Numbered from the stretch's first letter, positions 1 to 8,936 are shown. The stretch is DNA of 64,000 bases from Nicoliella spurrieriana (GCF_023380205.1 NZ_CP093361.1:868001-932000); one strand, 5' to 3'. Numbers and translations: made by a program. Notes: generated from the sequence alone by a model not told the origin.

Positions 1-545
1 TCGTTCGCAAGCGCTCTGGCGAGGCCGACTCTTTGTTGCATCCCACCTGATAACTGGCTTGGTAACTCATTGTCATAGCCATGGAGGCCCACTAATTCTA
101 GTGCTTCGTGCGCCTTTTTGAGCCGGTTTTCCTTCGCAACGCCTTGCACTTCTAGTCCGAAGGCGGTGTTTTCGATAATCGTGCGGTTCGGAAAGAGGGC
201 AAAGTTTTGAAAGACCATGTCCATCTTAGTCCGTCGAATTTGGCGGAGCTCCTCTTTAGAAGCCTTGGTCACGCTACTACCATCCAGGGTGATTTCACCC
301 TCGGTCGGTTCTATCAAGCGGTTCAACATCCGAATTAAAGTCGATTTTCCACTTCCGGATAGTCCCATGATGACGAAAATTTCGTTATCATCGACCGTAA
401 ACGAGGCCTGGTCGACCCCAACCGTACTACCGGTTTCTTTTAAAATATCAGCTTTGGAACGACCATTTTTCATCATTTCCGCAGCCTTACCAACGTGTCT
501 GCCAAAGATCTTAGTTAAGCCTTTGACTTCAATTTTGCTGGTCAT
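1..545 (-). CDS. opuAA: Glycine betaine/proline ABC transporter ATPase, N-terminal part (runs off the window)
   Basis: ATPase of an osmoprotectant (glycine betaine/carnitine/proline) importer of the OpuA/ProV type, acting on the cytoplasmic face of the membrane. Translating the minus strand from the ATG at 545 gives a start MTSKIEVKGLTKIFG, the ProV-like insertion rich in Lys (KAAEMMKNGRSKADIL), then Walker A GLSGSGKST and the signature LSGGMQQRVGLARALA near the window edge. AGGAGG lies just upstream of the ATG. Walker B, the H-loop and any CBS domains lie beyond position 1. The upstream region carries unusual inverted repeats. Family assignment is strong; the exact substrate is inferred. Confidence 0.88.
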   Translation of the reverse strand, partial: MTSKIEVKGLTKIFGRHVGKAAEMMKNGRSKADILKETGSTVGVDQASFTVDDNEIFVIMGLSGSGKSTLIRMLNRLIEPTEGEITLDGSSVTKASKEELRQIRRTKMDMVFQNFALFPNRTIIENTAFGLEVQGVAKENRLKKAHEALELVGLHGYDNELPSQLSGGMQQRVGLARALAN

Positions 546-572
546 CAAATTCCTCCTTATTGGGTAAAATAA

Positions 573-656
573 TAGATAGGACGGCGGCCCTATCTAATTG
601 GGTATAATAAAAAAGGGCCGAAATGGGTCCTTTTATTTTGACAGGACGTACGTCCT
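573..656. promoter_or_regulatory. Inverted repeats in the opuAA / yibE divergent region
   Basis: Two palindromic elements share the core TAGGACG: TAGATAGG at 573-580 faces CCTATCTA at 589-596, and GGACGTACGTCC at 644-655 is a perfect 12-base palindrome. On the plus strand TTGACA (638-643) abuts the second palindrome and TAGATA follows after 16 bases, so a promoter may be embedded. They look like operator sites for a dimeric repressor of betaine uptake; the protein is not identified. Confidence 0.4.
609..638 (-). terminator. Hairpin with U-run in the opuAA leader
   Basis: Read on the minus strand, AAAAGGACC and GGCCCTTTTTT form a short stem with one mismatch followed by T residues, between the upstream palindrome and opuAA. 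No gene upstream needs terminating on this strand, so it may be an attenuator or simply a symmetric hairpin. Weak evidence. Confidence 0.3.
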
Positions 657-770
657 AATTAGATAAACACTACCTAATAGGTTAAAGAAAATTAAAGATT
701 ATGTCAAATTAGTCACCAAATATTACTAACTATTGGTTAGCTATAAACGTGATAACGTGAGTATGTTAGA

Positions 771-1919
771 ATGAATTATAAATTTTTTAAAAACGAGATG
801 AAAATGATGCAAAAATTAATTGATCGAATTCCCTGGAAGTTAATCTGTGGATTAATCATTGGGAGCATTTTAATCATGGTGGGGGTCATGCACGATGATG
901 GTTTTTATAAGCAACCAATTATGCAGGTCCAACGCGTGAGTGAGCAACAAACGACCACGACCACCGATGAGTTCCAAAATGCCGATACGCAGACTAACCA
1001 GACGCTTTACGGAGTGGTTTTGAATGGGAAATATAAGGGCCGCCACCTAACGGTTCCAAACACCTATTCCACTTCGACGACGATGGACCATGACTACCGG
1101 GTCGGTGAAAAGGCGTTCGTTGTGATCCACCCCAGTGAGAACTACCGGGCCACGATCAAGGACTACAAGCGCGACGCCCCGGTAGTCGCATTGATCTTAA
1201 TTGCGGTGTGTTTGTTGCTAGTGTTCTTGAAATTAAGCGGATTGACGGCGTTACTAAGCATTGCAATCAACACGATCTTATTCGTGGCGACGGTATTATT
1301 GAACGGGCATAGTCAAGGGACCCAGGTGTTGTGGCTGTTTGCCCTCTTAACGGGGTTGTTTTCGGTGATTACCCTAGTCTTGATCCTAGGGTTTACTAGG
1401 CAAATGGTCGTCACGTTATTGTCCACTTTGCTCGGGACCGCCGCTTCGATCTTAATTGCGCTTGTGGCATTTATGATGACCCACGAACGCGGGGTATCGT
1501 ATGAATCGATGCAATACGTGACCCAACTGCCACGGCCGTTGTTCCTAGCTGAAAGCATGATTGGTTCACTGGGGGCGGTAATGGATGAATCAACGGATAT
1601 CGTGTCATCACTGTTTACGCTAAAACGCGAACGGCCCAATCTTTCCCGCCGGCAGATTTTTCTGTCCGGGCGCAACATCGGTAAATCGATCATGGGCCCG
1701 TTGATCAACGTATTGTTCTTTATCTTTATGGGGGCCACGATTCCAATGGCCCTGCTATTTCTAAAGAATGGTAATACCTGGGGCTATTCGTTCTCAATGA
1801 ATATGTCATTAGGGGTGGTCCAAAGTTTAATTAGTGGGATTGGAATCGTAATCGCAATTCCACTGGCCAGTGGATTGACCAGTTTAATGATTGAAAAACG
1901 GGGAGGCAGAGTCAAATGA
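771..1919 (+). CDS. YibE/F family multi-pass membrane protein (YibE-like)
   Basis: Member of the YibE/F-like family, whose biochemical function is unknown. An N-terminal membrane anchor (residues about 20-45) is followed by a soluble extracytoplasmic segment of about 85 residues with a small beta-rich fold, then about six or seven hydrophobic helices. The conserved segment around MIGSLGAVMDESTDI and the IGKSIMGP loop are typical of the family. It overlaps the next gene by 4 bases (ATGA), so the two are translated together and probably form a complex. The start is uncertain: ATG codons at 771, 801 and 807 all lack a strong ribosome binding site. Confidence 0.8.
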   Translation: MNYKFFKNEMKMMQKLIDRIPWKLICGLIIGSILIMVGVMHDDGFYKQPIMQVQRVSEQQTTTTTDEFQNADTQTNQTLYGVVLNGKYKGRHLTVPNTYSTSTTMDHDYRVGEKAFVVIHPSENYRATIKDYKRDAPVVALILIAVCLLLVFLKLSGLTALLSIAINTILFVATVLLNGHSQGTQVLWLFALLTGLFSVITLVLILGFTRQMVVTLLSTLLGTAASILIALVAFMMTHERGVSYESMQYVTQLPRPLFLAESMIGSLGAVMDESTDIVSSLFTLKRERPNLSRRQIFLSGRNIGKSIMGPLINVLFFIFMGATIPMALLFLKNGNTWGYSFSMNMSLGVVQSLISGIGIVIAIPLASGLTSLMIEKRGGRVK

Positions 1920-2701
1920 GTACAATTACCATGCTAGGATTGATATTATTAATATTGATGGTGGTCGTAGGTGGTAAGCAGGGGCTGCAATCATTCCTGA
2001 GCCTTCTATTTAACTTTGGCTGTTTGTTCTTTTCGATCGTGTTGATCGCATTTCACTTTTCACCGTTGCTTGTGACCCTCGTTACCGGGGTGATCATCCT
2101 AGCGATCACGATCTTTTTAAGTGGGACCAGCGATCAGACCAGCCAAATTGCATTCATTGCCTCGCTAGTAGTGCTATTGTTATTAGTCGCACTAATTATT
2201 CCAGTCGAACACTGGGCCCAGGTCCAAGGCTTTGGATTAGAGGACAGCGATGACCTGGAAGGGATGTCCATTTTAGTGGGGATCGACTACGTTCAAGTTG
2301 CAATTGCGACTGCGATTTTAAGCACCCTCGGGGCGATTGCTGAAGCGACGATGGCAATCGCATCGGGGCTAGATGAAATTATTGAGCAACACCCGCAAAT
2401 TAAGGCGAGCCGGTTATTTACGGATGGCATCTTAGTGGGCAAACAAATTATTGGGACCACCTTAAATACACTGTTCTTCGGGTTATTTGGGGGTTCGTTA
2501 TCGCTATTTATTTGGTTTGCGGGCCTGCACTACTCGATTGGCAGTATCATTAACGATAAAATTTTTGCTGGTGAATTCATTATCATTTTATTCTCGTTGA
2601 TTGGGGTCATCATCACGATTCCAGTCACCTCTTTGGTAATGGCCCAGCAGTACCAGATTCGACAAAGTAAAAAGGGGAAGGTTGATAAACATGACGAATA
2701 A
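1916..2701 (+). CDS. YibE/F family membrane protein (YibF-like)
   Basis: Second half of the YibE/F pair, about 261 residues with roughly seven hydrophobic helices. It repeats the layout of the first protein's membrane domain: a helical hairpin, a loop with AIAEATMAIASGLDE that aligns in position with the GSLGAVMDESTD loop of its partner, and a VGKQIIGTT loop. Its start ATG overlaps the partner's stop (ATGA), and its own end overlaps the following peptidase gene by 11 bases. Function unknown; the shared acidic loop suggests an intramembrane transport or signalling role (inference). Confidence 0.8.
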   Translation: MSTITMLGLILLILMVVVGGKQGLQSFLSLLFNFGCLFFSIVLIAFHFSPLLVTLVTGVIILAITIFLSGTSDQTSQIAFIASLVVLLLLVALIIPVEHWAQVQGFGLEDSDDLEGMSILVGIDYVQVAIATAILSTLGAIAEATMAIASGLDEIIEQHPQIKASRLFTDGILVGKQIIGTTLNTLFFGLFGGSLSLFIWFAGLHYSIGSIINDKIFAGEFIIILFSLIGVIITIPVTSLVMAQQYQIRQSKKGKVDKHDE

Positions 2702-4670
2702 TAAATCAGGCGTTGCTGCTACAGATCTATATCAATTAAAATCTTTGACCCAGCCAAATCCGGTTGGCAAGCGTTCGTTCTTTGTGGAGAACGGCATCGA
2801 TGAAGCCACTAATCAATACACGGCCCAGATTGCCAGTGTGGATGTCGACGGCCGCTACCAAGTCTGGGCCCGCGGTGGGATTAACCTCCAACCGGTCGGG
2901 ACTGCTAAGAACCTCTACTACCGTCATTTAGATGCGAATGGCCGGTATCAATTAATGCAAATGCCGCTGGATGGTGGGGATGCGGTGCAGGTGACCGATG
3001 GTGATTCGATCGTCCAAATGCGAATGACCCCGGATGAAAACGTGTTGGTCTTAAAGCGCGTTCATTCTAACGTCTCTAGTAAGTTTGCCACCAGTGACCG
3101 GCCCCAAATTCGCCACATTACGAAGCTCGAAAACCGGGCCGATGGAATTGGTTGGTTATCAAATGATAAGCAGTACTCGTTAGTAATGTTTGACTTACAG
3201 ACCCAACAGGAAGTCGTGTTGTTCGAAAGTAAATATGACCTGGACTTTCAGGGGATTAGTCCCGATTTGACTAAGTTAGTGTTCATTCAATCGACGATGC
3301 ATAACCTGACCGATGCGGTTGATGACACTGCTGCCGTGTACCTCTATGACATCGGTAAGAAGAAAAAGATTTGGGTCACTAGTGAAATGCCGAGTGGGAT
3401 CTTTACCGATGCGCGCTTTTCACCGGACGGGCAAAACATCGTGGTGATCGGAAACGATAACTACTACGTCCACGCCACCGTCAACCACGTTTACTTCTAC
3501 CCAATTGAAGACGGCAATCTATACCAATTGAACCTAAATGACGATGTCGATGCCGGGTTTGCCGGTGGGCTCAGCACTGATTTTGCCCAACACCGGAGTA
3601 ATTTAGGTATCTTTTGGCTCGATGACCAACACTACATTTTCCACGGCTACCACCATGGCTATAGCCAGTTGTACACCGGTGATCTGGATGGGCAGATCGA
3701 CTTGGTGCGGGATAACAACAGTGAAATCTACGACTTCGTGCCAATCGATAGCGACCACGTGTTGATTACGGCTTCTTCACAAAAGATGCCTAGTGAACTG
3801 CGGATCGTTGACTTAAAGCAGTTTGACGAACGAAAGTTATATAATCCGAATGCCGAATACGAACAAACGCACCAATATGCAGAGGCGGGGGCCTTTAGCT
3901 ACACTGCTGATGACCACCAGACCCAGATTTCGGGATGGGTAATGCATGCGCTAAACTTTGACCCTAAGCAAAAGTCACCGGTCATTTTATACGTTCACGG
4001 TGGGCCCCACGATGCATATGGGGAATCGTTCATGCATGAATTTCAAACCTTAGCCAGCAGTGGGTTTGCGGTCGTCTTCTTGAACCCCCGCGGCTCTACG
4101 ACCTATGGCCAACAGTTTGAAAAAGCTTTGATGGGCCACTACGGCGAAATGGATTATTCAGACATCATGGCGGGACTAAATGCCGCCCTTGAGCAGTATG
4201 CCGATTTAGATGCCGAGCGCGTCTTTATCGCCGGTGGTTCTTATGGGGGCTTCTTTAGTGCTTGGGCGATCGGGCATACCGACCGCTTCAAAGCGGCCAG
4301 TGTCCAACGTCCGATCATTGATTGGCGGGCACTGTATGGAACCGGTGACATTGGGATTCGCTACGCGAGTGGTGAACTAGGCAAGGATCTCTTTAAGGAT
4401 GATGCTGTTCAATATTACTGGGATCGCTCACCACTGAAGTACGCAAAACACGTCAAGACCCCGGTCCGGATTCAACACGGTGAATACGACATGCGCGTCC
4501 CTACGAACCAGAGTGAAGCGTTCTTTACGGCGGTCAAACAGACCGGGACCGACGTTGACTATATTCGCTATCCGCGGTCGTACCACGGGTTATCACGCCA
4601 CGGAATTCCAAACTTACGGGTGCAACGGCTCGAAGACATCACGGAGTGGTTCAGACGGTACTTAAATTAA
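2691..4670 (+). CDS. S9 family peptidase (acylaminoacyl-peptidase/prolyl oligopeptidase type)
   Basis: Cytoplasmic serine peptidase of about 659 residues. The N-terminal 400 residues form a beta-propeller (repeats such as FSPDGQNIVVIG). The C-terminal alpha/beta hydrolase domain has the oxyanion region YVHGGPHDAYG, nucleophile Ser517 in GGSYGG, acid Asp in GEYDMRVP and His in SYHGLSRHG. Start: an upstream TTG at 2682 is possible, but GGGGAAGG lies nine bases before the ATG at 2691, so that ATG is preferred. The gene overlaps yibF by 11 bases, suggesting translational coupling, though the functional link is unclear. It likely trims oligopeptides taken up from a protein-rich habitat (inference). 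Confidence 0.85.
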   Translation: MTNNKSGVAATDLYQLKSLTQPNPVGKRSFFVENGIDEATNQYTAQIASVDVDGRYQVWARGGINLQPVGTAKNLYYRHLDANGRYQLMQMPLDGGDAVQVTDGDSIVQMRMTPDENVLVLKRVHSNVSSKFATSDRPQIRHITKLENRADGIGWLSNDKQYSLVMFDLQTQQEVVLFESKYDLDFQGISPDLTKLVFIQSTMHNLTDAVDDTAAVYLYDIGKKKKIWVTSEMPSGIFTDARFSPDGQNIVVIGNDNYYVHATVNHVYFYPIEDGNLYQLNLNDDVDAGFAGGLSTDFAQHRSNLGIFWLDDQHYIFHGYHHGYSQLYTGDLDGQIDLVRDNNSEIYDFVPIDSDHVLITASSQKMPSELRIVDLKQFDERKLYNPNAEYEQTHQYAEAGAFSYTADDHQTQISGWVMHALNFDPKQKSPVILYVHGGPHDAYGESFMHEFQTLASSGFAVVFLNPRGSTTYGQQFEKALMGHYGEMDYSDIMAGLNAALEQYADLDAERVFIAGGSYGGFFSAWAIGHTDRFKAASVQRPIIDWRALYGTGDIGIRYASGELGKDLFKDDAVQYYWDRSPLKYAKHVKTPVRIQHGEYDMRVPTNQSEAFFTAVKQTGTDVDYIRYPRSYHGLSRHGIPNLRVQRLEDITEWFRRYLN

Positions 4671-4681
4671 TGTTTTCATCC

Positions 4682-4720
4682 ATCAGGATCATCACAATTA
4701 GTGGTGATCCTGATTTGATT
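4682..4720 (+). terminator. Intrinsic terminator after the S9 peptidase
   Basis: A 14-bp stem (ATCAGGATCATCAC / GTGGTGATCCTGAT, one G-U pair) with a 5-base loop is followed by a T-rich stretch. It closes the yibE-yibF-peptidase unit. Confidence 0.8.
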
Positions 4721-4743
4721 TTGTACTAGCAATATGTTATACT
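4715..4743 (+). promoter_or_regulatory. Promoter of the broken PTS IIC gene
   Basis: TTGATT (4715-4720) and TATACT (4738-4743) are separated by 17 bases. The -35 element overlaps the tail of the preceding terminator. Confidence 0.6.
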
Positions 4744-4780
4744 AACGGTATAAATAAATCCATTTAGTTAATTTAAGAAA

Positions 4781-5960
4781 GTGAGAGTGTTGTGCATTAG
4801 TAAAAAACAATCAAATCAATCAGCTGGCCAGAAAACAAAGAAAATGCTTAAAAAACTATTTGTCCGCGTCTTAACGGGGTCTGCGCAGGGAATTTTAATT
4901 GGGGTGTTGCCAGCCGCCATCTTAAAGTATGTATTGGCTCCGTTGATTCACCAGGGCTACCAATGGGCGATGCATTTAAACGCCATCTTGGTCCTGTTTA
5001 ACGTTTTTATTCCAATTTTGATCGGGATGGCCGTTGCGGGCCAATTTAAAATGAAGGCCCTAGATACCGGGGCAGTCATGCTGGCGACGGGGGCGGCATC
5101 CGGTTCGATTCAATGGGTCAAGACCCAGCCGGGCTTTACCGATCCAATCACCAACGTGGATAATCCAGTGGCTAGCACGTTCTATGTTGCTAACGGTTCA
5201 GGAGATGTTATTAACGCCATTATCGTTGCTACATTAGCCGTAGTGGCCATTAAACTATTGGAAAAGTACGTAAATGGATTTGGCTCGATTTCAGTAATTT
5301 TAACGCCCCTCATCGTGGGGGGGCTTAATTGGACTAATCGGTTACTTCTTGTCACCTTCCGTTGGAATGGTGACGACCGCATTAGGCGAATTAATTAATG
5401 CTTTGACGGACTTACAGCCACTAGTGATGAGTATTTTAATCGCAATGGCGTTCGCATTCCTTACCATCACGCCGATTTCGACGGTGGGGATTGCCCTTGC
5501 AATCTCACTATCAGAGGTTAGTGCTGCGGCTGCCGGTGTCGGGGTGGTATCGACGACGGTGGTGTTATTGATCAATTCACTGTTGGTGAATAAGCGGGGG
5601 ACTTCGATTGCCATCCTATTAGGTGCAATGATGGGGATGATGACGACGGTCTTTAAAAAACCGATCATGATCTTAGCGTTCATGGCGACCGCTGGGTTAT
5701 CCGCCATTCCAGTGGTGTTATTTAATGTTCAGGGGACGCCGATGTCAGCCGGATTAGGCTGGATTGGGTTCGGTTCACCGATTCAATCCGTGATTGCTGA
5801 TGAGGGCGAACGCGAATTCATCAGCCATATGGTGGGCATTGGCCCCGCTGTAATTACCTGGATCGTGGTGCCGGTGATTGCGGGATTATTAATCAATTGG
5901 CTCTTCGTTCGGGTGCTTAAGGCCTATCAACCAACTGATTTTAAACACGAAATTAAATAA
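4781..5960 (+). pseudogene. PTS sugar transporter subunit IIC-like membrane protein, frameshifted
   Basis: One membrane protein of the PTS_EIIC_2 type is split between two frames. The first part (4781-5398) reads normally to ILTPLIVGG and then turns into non-membrane sequence. The second frame continues the hydrophobic protein as LIGLIGYFLSPSVGM and runs to 5960. The switch lies in a run of seven G at 5317-5323; removing one G restores about 390 residues with eight or more hydrophobic helices. No IIA or IIB partner is nearby, which is common in this family, whose members may not be true sugar PTS components. Possible causes are a real mutation, a phase-variable tract or a base-calling error. 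The start is GTG 4781 or TTG 4790. Confidence 0.75.
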
Positions 5961-5963
5961 ATT

Positions 5964-6016
5964 AAAAAAAAGAATCATTGTTAGCCGTAAGGGCATTAAC
6001 AATGATTCTTTTTTTA
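5964..6016. terminator. Bidirectional terminator
   Basis: AAAGAATCATTGTTA pairs with TAACAATGATTCTTT around a 13-base loop, with A and T runs on both sides. It ends the plus-strand IIC gene and the minus-strand deacylase unit. Confidence 0.9.
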
Positions 6017-6115
6017 GATTGAAATGATGATCCAGATGATGCCACCGATTGAGACCAGTGAAGCAACGGTCACGGCATAGCTAATCAGTGGATTATCGCG
6101 GAAAAACTTGAACAT
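6014..6115 (-). CDS. 33-residue single-pass membrane peptide
   Basis: A small ORF with ATG at 6115 and TAA at 6014, preceded by AGGGGG eight bases upstream. The product starts MFKFFRDNPLISYAV and continues as one hydrophobic helix ending in IIWIIISI. It sits 11 bases after the ArgE/DapE deacylase stop and just before the terminator, so it is cotranscribed. The basic, aromatic N-terminus followed by one helix suggests N-in topology at the membrane. No function is assigned; it may assist a membrane protein or be a toxin-like peptide (inference). Confidence 0.55.
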   Translation of the reverse strand: MFKFFRDNPLISYAVTVASLVSIGGIIWIIISI

Positions 6116-6126
6116 CTAACCGCCCC

Positions 6127-7395
6127 CTAACCTTGGTTTTGCGCTAAGAAGTCAATCACGGTCGCCTTATATAGTTTGATCATGTCGAGGTAGGTCGAGA
6201 TTTCCACGTATTCGTTGGGGCTATGGGCGGTCGTGTTACCTGGGCCTAACACTACTACGTCCATCGTTTGGTTCCGGCGTCTAAATTCTGATGCATCGGT
6301 CCCAAGTGAGACCCCAATCGTAGGTAGGGTGTCCGGCTCATGCATTGTATGGGCCGCGTGTTTTTGGAAAAGGTCAATCAAGTGGGTGTGGTTATCACTT
6401 TTAACCGGGAGTTCACTGTGTTCGACCGTTAGTTCTAAGTCAATTCCGGGTTGGGCGTTTAACTTCACGATTAGTTGCTTTAAACGGCGGATTAACTCTT
6501 CGTTTGAAACCTGTGGAATCGTCCGGACCTTCACGATTTCATATGCTAAATCGGGGACGGAGTTAATCTGTTCACCACCATGAAAAATGTCAGGGGAGTA
6601 AATGGTCCGCCCTAATTCAGGGTCGGATTCAGTCAATTGGGCGTAAAATTCCTTTTCAGCCAGGTAGTATTGAATCAACGTGTTGATGGCGTTAATTCCC
6701 ATTTGGGGCATTGAGCTGTGGGCGGCCTTCCCGCGAGCAGTGACCCGGTAGGCCATCCAGCCCTTGTGCGCCTTAATGATAAAGTGCTGTTCTAGGGCAT
6801 CTGATAAGAACGCCTTTTTTAGCAGGTTCGTTAATACTTCGGGATCAATGGTTACGCCGTCACTATTGACGTATGAACGCAGTCCGTGGAGCGAGACCCC
6901 ACTAGGTTCTGCAATCACCATTGCGTCGAGGTCATCGACATACCCCTTATCAGTTAGGAACTTGGAACCGGCAGCGGTCAGTTCCTCGCCAATGGTTCCG
7001 ATAAAGCGAATCGTTCCCTGAATGGGGGTGTCCGATTCCTTAAGCTCGATCATTGCAATTGCTAAATCCGCGAGCCCGGCCTTCATATCGGTCGTCCCCC
7101 GTCCATACATCCGGCCCTTTCTTAAGGTGCCTTGGAATGGATCGGACTTCCAGGTCCGCTCGTCACCTTGGTGAACGGTGTCTAGGTGCCCCGCAAATGC
7201 AATCTTAGGGTGTTCACCAGTGCCGATTTCGGCGACGATGTTACTGCGGTTATGGAATTCGGCCACTAATTTAGCTTCGATGCCGTGGGCTTGAAACAAT
7301 TCCAATAGGAACTGTGCCACTTCTGATTCGTTGTCGTTGACTGACTTAATGTCGATGAGGTCCTTTAAAATTTTAATTTTGGCTTCTTTTTCCAT
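6127..7395 (-). CDS. ArgE/DapE family deacylase (M20 metallopeptidase)
   Basis: Cytoplasmic zinc-dependent amidohydrolase of about 422 residues related to acetylornithine deacetylase and succinyl-diaminopimelate desuccinylase. Visible motifs are GHLDTV (metal His and Asp), GRGTTDMKAGLA (bridging Asp), GTIGEELTAAGS (catalytic Glu) and VIAEPSG. A dimerisation domain with KAHKGWMAYRVTARGKAAHSS follows, and a metal ligand is expected in the C-terminal part. Start: the upstream in-frame codon gives ten extra residues, but GGAGG seven bases before the ATG at 7395 sets it. A dedicated DAP deacetylase is encoded in the lysine operon, so this enzyme probably acts on another N-acyl amino acid or peptide. 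Confidence 0.85.
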   Translation of the reverse strand: MEKEAKIKILKDLIDIKSVNDNESEVAQFLLELFQAHGIEAKLVAEFHNRSNIVAEIGTGEHPKIAFAGHLDTVHQGDERTWKSDPFQGTLRKGRMYGRGTTDMKAGLADLAIAMIELKESDTPIQGTIRFIGTIGEELTAAGSKFLTDKGYVDDLDAMVIAEPSGVSLHGLRSYVNSDGVTIDPEVLTNLLKKAFLSDALEQHFIIKAHKGWMAYRVTARGKAAHSSMPQMGINAINTLIQYYLAEKEFYAQLTESDPELGRTIYSPDIFHGGEQINSVPDLAYEIVKVRTIPQVSNEELIRRLKQLIVKLNAQPGIDLELTVEHSELPVKSDNHTHLIDLFQKHAAHTMHEPDTLPTIGVSLGTDASEFRRRNQTMDVVVLGPGNTTAHSPNEYVEISTYLDMIKLYKATVIDFLAQNQG

Positions 7396-7475
7396 GGAAT
7401 TCCTCCGTAAAGTTAAGGATTGCAAAAATGAATAATTTTAACCATTATATTTGATAATTAGTTTAATTTCAAATT

Positions 7476-7502
7476 AAAAAAGCCCCCAACGAATGGGGAC
7501 TT
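7476..7502 (-). terminator. Terminator after the VIT transporter pair
   Basis: On the minus strand AGTCCCC and GGGGGCT form a 7-bp stem followed by TTTTTT. Confidence 0.8.
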
Positions 7503-7507
7503 GTGAA

Positions 7508-8206
7508 CTAAAATTGGTTCATTAATTTACCAACGGAATAGTGAATGATCATCGTTAAGATCCCGATGATGATGTTTCTAATGATGGCGGTCTTGACCAA
7601 CCCATTACCGAGCTTAGCACTTAAAAAGCCGGTGATGGCTACTGAAATAATGACCGCGATGATGGTTCCGGGCCATTCCACGCTGGTGGGAAGCAATGAC
7701 ATGGCGGCGAGCGGTAAGATGCCACCTAATGCTGCCGAAAATAATGATGAAAACGCAGCGTTCCAAGGGTTCATGTAGTGCCCCAATTGGATGTTGTTCT
7801 TTACGCTGACCATCGTTTCGAGCGGCTTTTTGGCAATCAATTCATCTGCAATTTCCTTTGCGGTCGCTGCGGTAATTCCCCGGTCAACGTAGTATTGTTG
7901 AACGATTTTGGTCTCACCTGCGAGGTCTTGTTTCAGTAGTTTTTGCTCTGCTTGCACCGCTGCAGCCTCAGCATCACGTTGTGAACTGACCGATGCATAT
8001 TCACCGGATGCCATGGAAAACGCACATGCTAGCAGGTCTGATAGCCCCGCAATAAAGATGGTAAATGAATTAGTGGTGGCGATGGCGACTGAGAATAGCA
8101 CGCCGACGACGGTCAAAATCCCGTCGTTAGACCCGAGGACCCCGGCCCGGAGCGTATTCAATCGTTCCGCCATGGTTTGTTTGGACTTGTGATTAACTTT
8201 TTCCAT
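7508..8206 (-). CDS. VIT1/CCC1 family metal (Fe2+/Mn2+) transporter, second copy
   Basis: Integral membrane protein of 232 residues in the VIT1/CCC1 family of iron and manganese transporters. The order is typical: helix 1 with GVLGSNDGILTVVGVLF, helix 2 with DLLACAFSMASGEYASVSSQRD, a charged cytoplasmic metal-binding stretch (residues about 75-145, rich in Glu and Lys), then three helices. It lies 18 bases behind a paralogue with the same layout. The operon has a PerR box upstream, so expression is probably tied to peroxide or metal state. Bacterial VIT-type proteins are thought to export or buffer Fe/Mn; the direction here is inferred. Confidence 0.88.
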   Translation of the reverse strand: MEKVNHKSKQTMAERLNTLRAGVLGSNDGILTVVGVLFSVAIATTNSFTIFIAGLSDLLACAFSMASGEYASVSSQRDAEAAAVQAEQKLLKQDLAGETKIVQQYYVDRGITAATAKEIADELIAKKPLETMVSVKNNIQLGHYMNPWNAAFSSLFSAALGGILPLAAMSLLPTSVEWPGTIIAVIISVAITGFLSAKLGNGLVKTAIIRNIIIGILTMIIHYSVGKLMNQF

Positions 8207-8224
8207 CAGTGATTCCTCCTTTGA

Positions 8225-8905
8225 TTATAACGTCCCGATGATTTTACCAATTAGGTAGGTGACGATCATGGTTAACATTCCTGAGATAATGTTTCTGATC
8301 ATTGAACGGGTCCGATTGGCCTTGCTCAACACGGCAGCAGAATATCCGGTAATTGCAAGGGCGATTAAAACGGCAATGAAGGTCATTCCTACCCGGAGGT
8401 GACTGGGAAATAAGCCGATGGCTGCTAGTGGGAGGATTGAACCAGTGGGAAATGAAAGCATGGATGCAATCGCAGCGGCGTAGGGACTGGTGAACTCATT
8501 GACGTTAAAGCCGTACTTTTCACGAACCGTGGTGACTAGTGAATCACGATTCATCATTTCGGTGGTCGCCTTGGTGGCGAGGGCATCATCAATGCCATCA
8601 TTAACGTATTTTTGTTTGACGATATTAAATTCTTGTTGGTAGTGCTCCTTTAATGCAGTCCGTTGGTGCTCAATGGCGTTTCGTTGGGAGTCCTTTTCGG
8701 TACTGACTGAGACCCATTCTCCCATGGCCATTGATACCGTCCCGGCAATCATCCCGGCGATTCCAGAAATGAAGATGGCAAACGAATTGGCGGTCGCTCC
8801 AGCAACCCCGATAACGATGCCTGCGACCGATAAGATCCCATCGTTAGCGCCCATTACGCTGGCTCTAATTACGTTGATCCGTTGTGCTAATGATTGTTTT
8901 TTCAT
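8225..8905 (-). CDS. VIT1/CCC1 family metal (Fe2+/Mn2+) transporter, first copy
   Basis: Paralogue of the following gene, 226 residues: helix 1 with VMGANDGILSVAGIVIG, helix 2 with MIAGTVSMAMGEWVSVSTEKD, a polar metal-binding hairpin, and three C-terminal helices. The conserved Asp of NDGI and the MGEW/VSVS segment match the family's metal pathway. It is first in the two-gene unit, with its start at an ATG behind AAAGGGGTGGG. Tandem VIT genes are frequent in lactobacilli and may encode heteromeric or differently selective carriers (inference). Regulation by PerR is suggested by the operator at 8937-8951. Confidence 0.88.
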   Translation of the reverse strand: MKKQSLAQRINVIRASVMGANDGILSVAGIVIGVAGATANSFAIFISGIAGMIAGTVSMAMGEWVSVSTEKDSQRNAIEHQRTALKEHYQQEFNIVKQKYVNDGIDDALATKATTEMMNRDSLVTTVREKYGFNVNEFTSPYAAAIASMLSFPTGSILPLAAIGLFPSHLRVGMTFIAVLIALAITGYSAAVLSKANRTRSMIRNIISGMLTMIVTYLIGKIIGTL

Positions 8906-8936
8906 ATTGACCCACCCCTTTTAAATTTTTATCACT

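Noticed and set aside
217-567. 116-residue plus-strand ORF
   Set aside because: It is the complement of opuAA, whose ABC motifs are clear on the minus strand.
1313-1738. 141-residue minus-strand ORF
   Set aside because: Lies wholly opposite yibE with no ribosome site and no recognisable family.
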